DNA of 64,000 nt. It comes from Muscardinus avellanarius. Its lineage: Eukaryota > Chordata > Mammalia > Rodentia > Gliridae. Positions 54,560 through 64,000 of this stretch are shown here, in pieces. The notes under the pieces were generated by a model, which was given only the letters and a program-made list of their open reading frames with translations, ran no database searches and had not been told where the DNA came from. A program made the translations under genes and the position numbers. The stretch's first letter is position 1. Each line of letters starts with the position of its first letter. The stretch is from the NCBI GenBank assembly GCA_963383645.1, contig OY726563.1:38531831-38595830 (forward strand), given 5' to 3'.

Positions 54560-55115
54560 TCATGATGGTTAAATGTAGGATGTCCCATGAAGAGCTCATG
54601 TATTAATTTTTAGAATTGATATAATTATGTTCACGAGGGTTGTATCTCATCAGAGGATAAATCCACTGTAATGGAATTACTTGGTGGTAACCTAGGTAGG
54701 TGGGGTATGGTTGGAGGAGGCAGATCCCTGAGGGTGTGGCCTTAGTGATTATTTTTTTTAACTGTATAAAACTGCATTACATTTATTTTGCATACTTTTA
54801 ATTTCAAAATAAAACAAATACAACATCCAGCCCTGACGTCAAGCCAAGTATATGACAGGGCTACAGGGGGCCTTAGTGATTATGTTAGGTCTCTCCCTAC
54901 CCTGCTTTCTCTATTGCTTCTGGCCTCCACAATGTGAGAGCAGAGCCTTCCTCTCTTCCTCTCTTTGCTTCCCACCACCATGCTCTGAGCTCTGCATACC
55001 CGGCCTGATAAAGAGTGAACCCTGAAATCTTCAAAAACTGTGAGCAAATAAATTTTTCTTCCTCTAAGTCATGTGGTCAATTGTTTTGGATTACAGCAGT
55101 GAGAATGTTGATCAA
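54560..55115 (+). mobile_element. MLT1-like MaLR LTR containing a tiny retrocopy
   Basis: 'gatggttaaatgtaggatgt' 'cccatgaagagctcatgtat' to 'gagcaaataaatttttcttc' and 'ggattacagcagtgagaatg'. Interrupted at 54753-54868. Confidence 0.75.
54753..54868 (-). pseudogene. 5'-truncated retrocopy of an unidentified mRNA 3' end
   Basis: 116 bp flanked by the perfect 15-bp duplication 'ggccttagtgattat' (54738-54752, 54869-54883). On the minus strand it ends 'aaaataaatgtaatgcag', ~20 nt more, then a short A-tail: a poly(A) signal at the normal distance from cleavage. The source gene is not recognised. Confidence 0.75.
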
Positions 55116-55552
55116 GACAGTTAGGGAGGGGGTAGGCAGGTCCTTTCATCCAGTAGAATTCTTATGTGGGTGAACCGTGGAACTTTGTAGTCATTTATAC
55201 CTAGGATAGCGCTCTTAATAATTTCTACACTGCCTGGCTTTCCTTCTACCCCAATTTCTTAGCCTATTATTTCCCTAGATTAGCTTTTCAGAGGTGCTCG
55301 GGCTCTAGAGGTTTTGGTGGCAGTGAAAGTGTGTGTAGGTGTGTGGAGGAGGTGGCAGGCAAAGCAGTGGATGTTTCTATGGCTGACTGGATTGATAGAT
55401 GTTTACATCAAGGGCTTCTTGAGTAGCTTAAAGAAACAGTGAGCAGAACAATGATTAGCTCAGATACCTTGGGCATAAAGAAGGGTGGAAATCCTTACTT
55501 CATATCAGAGTCACATGAATAACAGATATCTTGCCTATAAAGTATGAAAAAT
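55116..55552. other. no feature recognised
   Basis: Single-copy-looking gap. Confidence 0.35.
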
Positions 55553-55860
55553 TAGGCAGGCATGGTGGTGCATGTCTGTAATCCAGGTACTTGGGAGGCT
55601 GAGACAGAAAGATTGCAGGTTCGAGGCTAGCCTCAGCAATCTAGTAAAACTCTATTTAAAAATAAAAATATAAGGGGGGGAGAAGGCACCAAGCACAGTC
55701 TGAATGTATGCCATTTTCAATATGATCCACATAATAAATGAATAAATAAGAAGATAAAAATTTTTAAAAATAAAAAAATAAAAATAAAAATAAAAATAAA
55801 AAGGACTGAGGGTGCAGTTTAGAAGTAGAACATATCTGGGTTCAATCCCCAGTACAAAAA
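55553..55860 (+). mobile_element. B1-dID SINE with a ~110-bp interruption
   Basis: Left half 55557-55675, then 55676-55800 of AT-rich sequence with (AAAAT)n, then the ID-like half 55800-55855 ('aaggactgagggtgcagttt'). Confidence 0.75.
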
Positions 55861-55884
55861 AAAAAAGAAAAAGAAAGAATGACA

Positions 55885-56060
55885 AATTAGGTGTGGTGGC
55901 ACACATCTGTAATCTCAGTAGTTGGGAGGCTGAGACAGGAGGATTGCAAATTTGAAGCCAGCCTTGGCAACTGAGAGAGACCCTGTTTCCAAATAAAAAA
56001 TAAAAGGGGCTGGAGATATAGCTCAGGGTTAGAATGTTCCTGAGTTCAATACCCAGTAAC
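55885..56060 (+). mobile_element. older B1-dID SINE
   Basis: 'aaattaggtgtggtggcaca' through 'gttcaatacccagtaacc'. Confidence 0.84.
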
Positions 56061-56254
56061 CATTCCCCTGCCAATGCAAAGTTGCATCCTTGACAAAGAG
56101 AATCTGATTTGAAATGGACTAGAAATCAGCGAAGAACTGCTAGGATCCTGAGAATGAGGGCCAGTAATGGCAGGTAGGGCAGGAGGAATAGGAAGACTAG
56201 GATTGCCTCTGCCTCTAATTAGCATTTTCCTCCATGCTGTGCAGAAGGGTTACA

Positions 56255-56345
56255 TGGAGCATTAATTAAATTTGCAGCTGATGCTAAATTGGGACATGTT
56301 CCAAGGGCTAATGAGACCTAGGAGTAACATGCAAACACTGAGCAA
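56255..56345 (+). mobile_element. possible ancient CR1/L3-type LINE remnant
   Basis: 'aaatttgcagctgatgctaa' 'attggg' translates to a KFAADAKLG string, one or two changes from the FADDTKLG catalytic-loop region of CR1/L3/L2 reverse transcriptases. Too short for more. Confidence 0.4.
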
Positions 56346-56502
56346 GGAAGAAAACAGGACTCCTCCAAAGAAGCATCTTTTGCCAGCTGAGTGCAGGGCT
56401 CCTAGTGCACACAGCTCCTCACCAAGATGGCAGTGCCAGGAAAAAACCCGATAATACTGAACAAAATCTGGAATAACTATTTCTAGGCATCTTTCATCTT
56501 AA

Positions 56503-56503
56503 A

Positions 56504-56546
<43 letters not shown>

Positions 56547-56577
56547 ATGTATGTGCGTGTGTGTGTGTGTGTGTGTT
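56503..56577. repeat. (GT)n microsatellite
   Basis: About 36 GT units with two GC/GA interruptions. Confidence 0.96.
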
Positions 56578-56634
56578 TGAAGGAATTTCTTTGTTTTCCC
56601 CCGAAAGTTATCTTTCGGTGGGCTGTAGTGTAAT

Positions 56635-56815
56635 AGCTCAGTGATTCTCCAAGGGTGATCCCTGGACCAGCAGCATCAGCATCACCTGGGAACTTGTTAG
56701 ACACATACATTTTGGGGCCCACCCAGACCTACAGGATCAGAAACTTCGTTTTGACTGTGTTTTAACAAACCCAATAGGTAATCTTATGTCCGCTCAAATT
56801 GAAGAACATTTGCAA
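56635..56815 (+). mobile_element. MER5A hAT DNA transposon
   Basis: 'cagtgattctccaagggtga' 'tccctggaccagcagcatca' 'gcatcacctgggaacttgtt' is the near-diagnostic MER5A start. The end at 'tgaagaacattt' is more worn. Confidence 0.88.
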
Positions 56816-57024
56816 TAAGGACTCATGCCAGGTTTCTTCTGGTGGGGGAGGGGAGCGGGTAGCTATTTCTCCCCAACTGAACATTTGTATTAGAACAGTT
56901 TCAAAGGATTTCAGGTCCCTCGAAATGCTTTAGTTACTCCGGCGCTGTCCATGGGGGTCTTGGCCTGAAGGCTAAAAGCAGGAATAGTTACTGGTGTGAT
57001 CTGTTTTCATTTAACGTCGTGTCT

Positions 57025-57240
57025 GGAACAGTCCTGGATGTGAGAGCTGGAAAGAACCTTGGGGACCACCTAGTCCCAGCCTCCTCCTGTCACTTGAAGA
57101 TGCGGTGAGGCAACTCGTCTTGCTTGTAGATGCCTGTCAATGGCAGGGGTAGAGTTGCAGAAACTACCTATTAGAGCTGAGTTGGGACAAGAGTCCTTGC
57201 CTCTGAACTCCTGGTCCAACGATTTCCTTTCCACCAGAGG
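57025..57240 (+). mobile_element. MIR-class ancient SINE
   Basis: 'gctggaaagaaccttgggga' 'ccacctagtcccagcctcct' and 'ggggtagagttgcagaaact', 'ctctgaactcctggtcca' follow MIR-family order. Confidence 0.65.
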
Positions 57241-57404
57241 GAAGTCATTTTCTGGTTGGTTACAGTAGGTGCTTCAGTGATCTATCTCAGAGTGTCTTCA
57301 TTCTGCATGCTCTGGCATATCTATGGGTTGATGGAAGAGACGTTTGGAAAAGGCTTGTTCAGCCCTGCTCAAGTTCTGAGCTCACCTTTCCTTTCCTTTT
57401 GAAA

Positions 57405-57598
57405 ATTTTTGGTACCGGAGATTGAATCTAGGACATTCTACTTCTGTGCTACACTCTCAGCCCTTTTTTTTTTTTTACTTTGAAACAGGATCTTGATAGG
57501 TTGCTCGAGTGTTTCACTAAGTTGCTGAGGCTTGCCTCAAACCTATGATCCTCTTATCTCAGCCTCCCAAGTACTGGGATTACAAGCGTGTCCAGCTT
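57405..57598 (-). mobile_element. older B1-dID SINE
   Basis: Antisense: 'ttggtaccggagattgaatc' to 'gattacaagcgtgtccagct'. Confidence 0.82.
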
Positions 57599-57669
57599 CA
57601 CTTACTTTTGTGATAAGATGAGTTCCTTTTACTCAGCAAATGGAAATCAGACAAAAGCACTTAGTTCCA

Positions 57670-57860
57670 TAACTTATCATTGCATGTTTATTGGTCACCT
57701 ATTATGTGTGTAGCACTGCCAGGCACTGTGGGGGTTACAAGGATTTATCATTAATGCTTCACAGTAAAGGAATAAGAGCTGTTATTTTTATCATAATTTT
57801 CTCTCTTAAGTTGTGTCACTTCCTTAGCTTGAACAAGATTTCTGTGGAAATAACTATTGC
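57670..57860 (+). mobile_element. MIR-like remnant
   Basis: 'ttattggtcacctattatgt' 'gtgtagcactgccaggcact' is the MIR front, decaying after 57760. Confidence 0.5.
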
Positions 57861-57919
57861 AGAGGAATTTTTATTTTGATGGACAGATGTTTAGATAAAG
57901 AGATAGGAAGAAGAAAAAA

Positions 57920-58115
57920 AAATTTTTGTGGTGTTGGGGGTGGAATCCAGAGGCTTTTACCTTTGGGATACACGCCCAGACCTATTTTGTATTTTATTTG
58001 GAAACAGGGTCTCACTAAGTTGCTAAGTAGCTGAGGCTGGCTTTGATCCTGTGTGATCCTACTGTCTCAGCCTCCCAAGTGCTGGGATTACAAGCCTGTG
58101 CCACCACGCCTGGCA
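57920..58115 (-). mobile_element. B1-dID SINE, classic subtype
   Basis: Antisense: 'ttgtggtgttgggggtggaa' to 'gcctgtgccaccacgcctgg'. Confidence 0.87.
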
Positions 58116-58318
58116 GAAGGAAAATTTTATAATTCCTGCTCTTTGAATCCAAGGTTTCACTATCCTTTTCAATTGCTTTTGTCCACACCTCCAACTTTCT
58201 CCATGTGGCTGACTCTGATTGCTGCTTCACAGCTTCATTTTCCTTGACCCTTGACCCACCAGCACTGTGTCTCACTACATGTTTTTCAGTTGGTTTCCAA
58301 TACATCACAATCTCTTGC

Positions 58319-58383
58319 TTTCCTCTCTCTCTCTTCTCTCTTCTCTCTTCTCTCTTCTCTCTTCTCTCTCTTCTCTCTCTTCT

Positions 58384-58438
<55 letters not shown>
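58319..58438. repeat. (CTCTTCTCT)n / (CT)n pyrimidine tract
   Basis: 120 bp of pure pyrimidine forming the expanded tail of the following SINE. Confidence 0.96.
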
Positions 58439-58443
<5 letters not shown>

Positions 58444-58602
58444 CTGGGGATTGAGCCTGGGGGTGCTCTACCAGCCCTATTTTATTTTTTATTTTGAAAC
58501 AGGGTCTCACTAGGTTGCAGAGGCTGTCATCAAACCTGTAGTCCTCCTGTCTCAGCCTCCCAAGTACTGGAATTACAGTTGTGTGCCACTGCACCTGGCT
58601 TT
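58439..58602 (-). mobile_element. older B1-dID SINE
   Basis: Antisense: 'gttactggggattgagcctg' to 'tgtgtgccactgcacctggc'. Confidence 0.83.
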
Positions 58603-58627
58603 GATTATTCTTTGACCATCCCCCTGC

Positions 58628-58740
58628 ACCATGGTCCATGCAATGGCTGTGCTCTCTGTCTGGAAGGCCCTTCTGCTGGGCATATGAATATCTTATCACA
58701 TTTCCTCACTTCCTCCAATCATTTGCTCAGATATCACAGA
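58628..58740. mobile_element. L2-like ancient LINE fragment
   Basis: 'gctgtgctctctgtctggaa' 'ggcccttctgctgggcata' and 'tttgctcagatatcacaga' suit the L2 region preceding its 3' end. 59745-59990 may continue it. Confidence 0.5.
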
Positions 58741-59131
58741 CGTGGGTTGAGTTGTAAGGGAAGCAGACTGTGATGATGCTTGGCAGGCAGGATGTTTATT
58801 AGGGCATGTTCTTGGGATTGACCCGAGTGGAGGGGAGAGGAAGGAAGCAGGTGTGGGCAGGAGGAAAAGTCAAGCTGTGAGGCAGGCTTGATGACACTCG
58901 TGACTAGCTCTACGCTTAGCTCTGGAGCATAAATGCTGTCAGAGTTGTCTCCCACTGGGATGAAAGGGCCAGCCCTTTATGTTTCCCTCTTCTAGAAGTC
59001 TGACTTGGGGTGAGGTAGCTTTTTGCAGCTGAAACAAGACCTGAAAGAATTGTCAGCATTTCCAGAGGCTGGAACCCAAGTCCTTCTTGGAATGGGGATC
59101 TGAACACAGCAGGGCCACCATAGTCATCTTC

Positions 59132-59135
<4 letters not shown>
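58741..59135. other. no gene recognised
   Basis: Single-copy-looking block between L2-like pieces. It would be a later insertion if they belong together. Confidence 0.3.
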
Positions 59136-59185
<50 letters not shown>

Positions 59186-59196
59186 CCGCCCCCCCC
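59136..59196. repeat. (CT)n then C-rich run
   Basis: About 48 bp of CT followed by CCCCGCCC. Confidence 0.95.
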
Positions 59197-59391
59197 GCCC
59201 CGGGAATGGAACCCAGGGGCATTCTATGACTGAGCTCCAGCCCAGCCCTATTTTTATTCTTTACTTTGAAACAGGGTCTCACTGAGTTGCAAAGGACCTC
59301 ACTAAGTAGCTGAGGCTGGCCGCAAACTGCAATTCTCCTCTCTCAGCCTCCCAAATGTTGGGATTATAAGCGTGCGCCACCATGCTCAGGT
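59197..59391 (-). mobile_element. B1-dID SINE
   Basis: Antisense: 'ccgggaatggaacccagggg' to 'gcgtgcgccaccatgctcag'. Confidence 0.86.
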
Positions 59392-59455
<64 letters not shown>

Positions 59456-59524
59456 GTCTCCCTTTCTCCTTCCCTTCTTCCCTCCTTTCCTTCCTTTTTT
59501 CGTTCTTCCTTTCTTTGTTCTTTT
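59392..59524. repeat. (CTTT)n and degenerate pyrimidine repeat
   Basis: CTTT units to 59454, then CTCC/CTTCC-type pyrimidine with three G interruptions. Confidence 0.94.
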
Positions 59525-59732
59525 TTTGGCATTGGGGATTGAACCCAAGGGCATTCATTCTATCCAATTTACATCCCCAGCCTTTTTAAAAATGGTTCTT
59601 ATTTTTGAAACAGGGTCTCACTAGGTTGCTGAGGGTCTTGTTAAGTTGCTGAATCTGGCCTCGGCCTTGAGATTCTTCTGTCTCAGCCTCTCACCTACTG
59701 GGATTATAGGCATGCAACACTACACTTGACCA
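59525..59732 (-). mobile_element. older B1-dID SINE
   Basis: Antisense: 'ggcattggggattgaaccca' to 'atgcaacactacacttgac'. Confidence 0.83.
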
Positions 59733-59744
59733 CACTACTTCTAA

Positions 59745-59990
59745 CTTGCCTCACCCTCTCCACTTCTAGATCTCCTTTAGTTTGCTCTATTTTTCCATAG
59801 TACTAATCACAATCTAACAAACTATATCACTGAATTATTCTGCAGTTTTGTTTGTAGTCCATCTCCCTCAAGGAGGTCTCAGGTGGGCAGAAATTTCTGT
59901 CTTTTGTTCACTAACATACACTGACTACCCAGAACCATGCCTGGCATTGCTGGACCCTTACAAAATATTTGTGAATGAGCAATATTCAGT
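59745..59990 (+). mobile_element. L2-like 3' end
   Basis: 'tagtccatctccctcaagga' 'ggtctcaggtgggcagaaat', 'ccatgcctggcattgctgga' and 'aatatttgtgaatgagc' are in the order of the L2 3' terminus. Confidence 0.55.
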
Positions 59991-60690
59991 GGGTTACAAC
60001 TAATAAACAATGTGGTATTAAACATGATCAGAAGTCTGTGTTGAAAATAGCAGATAAATTCTATCTTTAGTGTTCCTAGTGTTTGCCATTACACAAAATA
60101 AGAGCAATACCAAGAGGTGTTTATTATTTCTCATTTTCTACAGCTCTTCACAAGCCTGCAGGACTAGGTGACCCGTTTCTGACCTGGACTTGATTAACCC
60201 AGCTTTGGGGCCCCAAGGGAAAGAAATGAGTAATGACATACAGAAGTCTGCTGACCCATACGAGGCACGCTTCTTCTAATATTTATGAAGACTGGCACTT
60301 CATTTATATGAAGGCATTATTTACAATATATATATATTTCATAATATGCTAATGTTCACAGGCATGACATGTTAAGATCAATAGATAGCTTAAGAGTTGG
60401 CCCATTAGCCCCTGACGGTCAACATCATTTGGTAATTTAGACAGAAGTTCAACAATAGCAGGATTGTGGTTGGAAGGAAAGAGAGCATTTAGCAGAGCAA
60501 AGATATAAATTCCTTTTGTTACCACTCACTGAACTTGGAGGTCAGGTCAGGTCAGGTTTCATTGCTCTTGGCTAAAGGCCAGTGCAAGATTCACAGAGCA
60601 AGGAAGAGGCTCTGTTGAAAGCAGCATAAATTACAGGGCCGCCAGAGAGAAACAAGAAAGCCTAGAGTGCCAGTGGTAATTGTGCGTGTG
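59991..60690. other. repeat-free block, candidate conserved non-coding sequence
   Basis: 700 bp without SINEs in a SINE-dense area, with several homeodomain/octamer-like words ('atatgctaat', 'tctaatatttatg') and 'aggtcaggtcaggtcagg' at 60540. No coding signal. Confidence 0.35.
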
Positions 60691-60694
60691 TGGT

Positions 60695-60872
60695 GTGTGG
60701 TACTGGGGATTGAGCCCAGGGGCGTTCTAATTCTGAACTACATTCCCAGCCCTATCTCTATCTTATTTTGAAATAGGGTCTATGTTACTGTGCGCTAGCG
60801 TCCACCCTACGATTCTCTCATCTCAGCATCCCAAGTACTGGGATTACAGGCATGCGCTGTTGCACGTGGCCA
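60695..60872 (-). mobile_element. older B1-dID SINE
   Basis: Antisense: 'gtactggggattgagcccag' to 'gcatgcgctgttgcacgtgg'. Confidence 0.83.
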
Positions 60873-60887
60873 AAGGATGCAGATACT

Positions 60888-61092
60888 TTTTTTTTGGTGT
60901 GTGGTACTGGGGATTAAACCAAGTGGTGTTATACCCCTGAGCTCCACCCCAGCATTTTGAATTTTGAAACAAGGTCTCACTAAGTTGTGGAGGGCCTCAC
61001 TAAAATGGCTGAGGCTGGCCTCGAACCTGTGATCCTCCTGTCTCAGCTTCCCAAGTACTAGGACTACAGGCATGTACCACCATGCCCAGCTT
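60888..61092 (-). mobile_element. B1-dID SINE
   Basis: Antisense: T-run, 'gtggtactggggattaaacc' to 'catgtaccaccatgcccagc'. Confidence 0.86.
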
Positions 61093-61836
61093 GGATGTAG
61101 ATACTTTTTAAGACTCTTTATGCTTATTGACATATAACATTCTGAAAGGCTGTTTCAAGAAGAATATGAAGAAAATGAAGAAGAATATGAAGTTGTTTCT
61201 GTACCCCTAGTCAACACTGGACAGTCTCAATATTTCCTAATGCTAACCTGCTTGAGTTAAAAAATGACATTTTCATTTCTCTTCACATTTTCACTTATGG
61301 CATCAGCATTTTTAGGTTGATGTGTTATTTGAATTTATAATTTTGGAAATGATCTGTTTTTGTCCTTTGCCTATATTCCATGGGGAGTTAATATTTTTCT
61401 TATTGAGTCTTGAGGTTTTTTTTTATTAATTTAAATATACATGTATTTATACCACTTCAAAATATTAAGAAAATACTAAAAAGACCTCCTAAAAAGGAGA
61501 AAAAGACATCTGTAACCCCATGACACAGATAAATAAAGTTAATAGTTTGGTTTGCTTTCTTTTGTATGTTGTGTGTAAATGATTTTTATATAACTTTTCA
61601 ATTTTAGAGTAGAGCATACTTTTTGTTTTTAATTCTCCATTTTCATACTTCCTTGAAATTTGCCTTTAATTACACAACGATAGAGGAATAATCTAATTTT
61701 TAAAATTAAAAACACTTCCTCCTCAGACTCAGGCCTCTGTCGTCGTCTTCTTTCCCTTCCCAGAGGTCACCAGAGTCACCAGTATTGCCAGTCTGACTGG
61801 CATCTTTTTAGATTCCGTACCTTTATATAACAACTG

Positions 61837-61838
<2 letters not shown>

Positions 61839-61886
<48 letters not shown>
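61839..61886. repeat. (GT)n microsatellite
   Basis: Pure GT repeat of about 24 units. Confidence 0.96.
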
Positions 61887-61889
<3 letters not shown>

Positions 61890-61909
61890 CTTTTAAAACT
61901 TTTTCTTCT

Positions 61910-62093
61910 TAGCAGGGCATGGTGGTGCATGTCTGTAATTCCAGTACTTGGGAGACAGAGACAAAAGGATAGCAGGTTCGTGGCCAGCCTCAGATTCTTA
62001 ATGAGACCCGGTTTCAAAATAAAATAATAAAATCGGGCTAGGGGTAGGGGTATAGCTCAGAGATAGAATGCTCCATCCCCAGTAACCCTCCAA
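61910..62093 (+). mobile_element. older B1-dID SINE
   Basis: 'agcagggcatggtggtgcat' through 'gaatgctccatccccagtaa'. Confidence 0.83.
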
Positions 62094-62146
62094 CACACAC
62101 ACACCCCTTTTTATTTTCATATAAACTCAAAGAAAAGTCATAGGAT

Positions 62147-62318
62147 GTAGCTGGGTGTGGTGGTACAAGGCTGTAATCTCAGTACTTGGGAGGTTGAAAC
62201 AGGAGGATTGCAGGGTCGAGGCCAGCCTGAGACCCTGTTTTAAAATTAAAAAAAGGGCTGGGGTCATAGGTCAGAGGTAGAAACCTTTGGTTTGGATCCC
62301 CCCAATATCACACACAAA
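62147..62318 (+). mobile_element. older B1-dID SINE, shortened
   Basis: 'tgtagctgggtgtggtggta' through 'ttggatccccccaatatcac'. Confidence 0.8.
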
Positions 62319-62631
62319 TACAAAAGTCATGGAATGTAAATCTTCAATATAATGAATGACCACAAACTGTATACCTGCATTTTTACAACCCAGGTCAAAA
62401 AAGAGAACATTCTCAGTCCTCTACCCCTCCAATGGATCCCTTACTGATCACACCACTCCTCTAACTGCTATTCTAACTTTATTACCTTAAAATTATTTTA
62501 TTATTTAGGCATACCTCCCTAAATGTTAGTTTTTTTCTGTTTTTTAAACTAATGGAAATAGAAATTGGCTATACCTATTGTTTTATGCCTTGATTCATTT
62601 ACTTCTTTCCTTCCTTCTTTCTCTTTTTCTT

Positions 62632-62805
62632 ATACTGGGGATTGAACACAGGGCCCTTTTACTTTTGACCTACATCACAGCCTTGGTTTATTTTTTATTT
62701 TGAATAGGGTCTCACTAAGTTGCTGAGACTGGCCTTGACCCTGTGATCCTACTGTCTCAGCTTCCTAAGTATTAGGATTACAGGCATGTGCCACCACACA
62801 CCACT
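62632..62805 (-). mobile_element. older B1-dID SINE
   Basis: Antisense: 'tactggggattgaacacagg' to 'catgtgccaccacacacca'. Confidence 0.83.
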
Positions 62806-63055
62806 TGCTTTGATTCTTTCCCAATCTTTATGTGATTAATTTTGTTTTTTTCCTGAAGATACATTTGGCTCATTTTTCTAACAGCGTAGTATCCCACTGC
62901 ACAAATGTATCATCAACATCAGCATTTGTTTATCCTTTCTATTGGTAGTTTTCATTTGTTTGTTTGTTTGCAGTGTTGATGGATATTTGGATTGTTTCCA
63001 ATTTGGGATAATTACAAACAATTATGGTATGCAGTATGAAGATTTTTTATTTGTT

Positions 63056-63056
63056 T

Positions 63057-63099
<43 letters not shown>
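63056..63099. repeat. (GT)n microsatellite
   Basis: About 21 GT units in the tail of the next SINE. Confidence 0.96.
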
Positions 63100-63101
<2 letters not shown>

Positions 63102-63292
63102 CTGGGGATTGAACCCAAGGATGTTCCTCCTTTGAGCTACACCCCCAGCCTTATTTGATTTTATTTTTTGGAAATAGGTTTTCCCTAAGTTGCTGAGGGC
63201 CTAAGTTGCTGAGACTGGCCATGAAACTTCAGTCCTCCTATCTCAGACTCCCCAATACTGAAAGTACAGACATGCACCATCATGCCCTGTTT
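63100..63292 (-). mobile_element. older B1-dID SINE
   Basis: Antisense: 'tctggggattgaacccaagg' to 'catgcaccatcatgccctg'. Confidence 0.83.
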
Positions 63293-63359
63293 AAGTTGTT
63301 TCTAGTTTTATTTATATTTTTCTATTATTACAATATCTTACTAAGCATTTTGTTATGTC

Positions 63360-63532
63360 CATATATGAGGCATCACTACTGATCTCCCTAACATGTAGGA
63401 GGAAGAAGAAGAATAGAGTGAGGTGGGATACAAAGGGAAATATACCAAGTGATGTTTGAACATATTAATGTAGCATGTTGAATCTCAATATGATGTTTAA
63501 TTACAATGCACCAGTAAAAATATTGAAATTAT
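63360..63532 (+). mobile_element. L1 3' end, 5'-truncated
   Basis: 'gatgtttaattacaatgcac' 'cagtaaaaatattgaa' is the L1 tail, preceded by purine-rich 3' UTR ('ggaggaagaagaagaataga'). Confidence 0.65.
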
Positions 63533-63677
63533 ATTACTGAACATCTTTGTATATAAACTCATCTTGTCATACTTATTTCCTTAGGATGAATAAATTCTTG
63601 TTACTTTTATTTATTAAGTCAAAATATAAACTTTAAAACTTTGTTGTTTGCCAAATTAACCTTCAGAATGTTTCTAA

Positions 63678-63798
63678 AACCAGCCACTCTGGCTTAAGAG
63701 ACCCTGTTTCCAAATAAAAATATAAAATAGGTCTGGGAGTGTAGCCCAATGGTAGAAGGGTTTCCAGGAACCCCAGTACCACCAAAAAAAAAAAAAAG
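63678..63798 (+). mobile_element. B1-dID SINE, 'cttccagg' subtype, 5'-truncated
   Basis: Starts in the left half at 'cactctggcttaagagaccc' and ends 'ttccaggaaccccagtacca' plus A15. It lacks the internal promoter. Confidence 0.88.
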
Positions 63799-64000
63799 AG
63801 AATCTTTCTAATAAGTTACATGGGCATTAGTATTGTGTATATTTATTTTTAGGCTCCTGCCAACATTGAATTTTATATTTCAAAAATATTTGCTAATTGT
63901 AAGACTTTTATTTATTTATTTATTTTTGATATTTCAGATATTTTTATTATAGTAAATAACAACACTCTAGCTAATTAAAAAATTTAATAATATAGTGCTG
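63799..64000. other. AT-rich end of window, nothing recognised
   Basis: Contains a short (ATTT)n run at 63909-63925. Confidence 0.4.

Larger units (their letters stand above)
61093..63060. mobile_element. patchy ancient L1-like sequence
   Basis: Pieces at 61430-61580, 62375-62470 ('cccaggtcaaaaaagagaac' 'attctcagtcc') and 62870-63040 ('gttgatggatatttggattg' 'tttccaatttgggata') resemble old mammalian L1M-type regions, with SINEs between. Strand and subfamily are not fixed. Confidence 0.4.

Noticed and set aside
56483..56722. His/Thr-rich frame over the GT repeat
   Set aside because: Microsatellite translation.

Overview
This is mammalian, almost certainly rodent, nuclear DNA with no intact host protein-coding gene that I can recognise. 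The rodent assignment rests on about 70 copies of a dimeric SINE: a 7SL-derived B1-like left half fused to a tRNA-derived ID-like right half. It is supported by LINE-1 (L1) elements ending in 'aatgcaccaataaaa' and by scattered ID pieces. Dimers of this B1-dID type are known from the squirrel-related and other non-murid rodents. A squirrel-related lineage, for example the mountain beaver, is my best guess, but this is inference. The rest is the usual mammalian background: MLT1-like MaLR LTRs, MIR, L2, MER5-like and Tigger-like fossils, and many pyrimidine-rich or GT microsatellites.

Layout. 0.2-5.7 kb: a decayed near-full-length L1 (+) interrupted by SINEs and by a small chimeric insertion. 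5.9-14 kb: SINEs, a broken ZC3H14-like retrocopy (9.6-10.5 kb, minus) and a repeat-poor block (12.5-14.1 kb) with RFX-type half-sites. 14.5-16.8 kb: an old L1 carrying a solo LTR. 17-21 kb: nested fossil repeats and a 376-nt pure pyrimidine tract. 21.3-28.5 kb: SINEs and a U6 pseudogene. 28.5-30.45 kb: a composite GC-rich retroelement. 31.1-33.2 kb: an L1 (minus). 34.7-35.6 kb: a Tigger-like MITE cut by SINEs. 37-42.2 kb: a ruined gammaretrovirus-like provirus with an AT-rich interior and a good 3' LTR. 43.3-44.2 kb: L1 3' ends. 48.2-51.7 kb: an MLT1-like LTR split by an ORF1-only L1 element. 52-64 kb: more SINEs, MaLR LTRs, a tiny retrocopy, MIR and L2.

The most interesting content is a set of target-site-flanked chimeras that all end in the 3' tail of the local L1 but carry something else upstream. 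(1) 28546-30448 has two families of large GC-rich or unique monomers, a ~50-bp VNTR and an L1 3' end, with no ORF1 or ORF2; it is organised much like a primate SVA or like an L1 promoter joined directly to an L1 tail. (2) 48824-51626 has a complete L1-type 5' UTR, an uninterrupted 321-residue ORF1, a ~900-bp captured antisense piece of an ancient L1 where ORF2 should be, and a short L1 3' end, with an 18-bp perfect target duplication: a half-L1 (HAL1-like) element. (3) 3028-3311 is a miniature of the same theme, and 53645-53815 may be a fourth. Together they suggest that the L1 tail in this lineage serves as a portable module for non-autonomous passengers.
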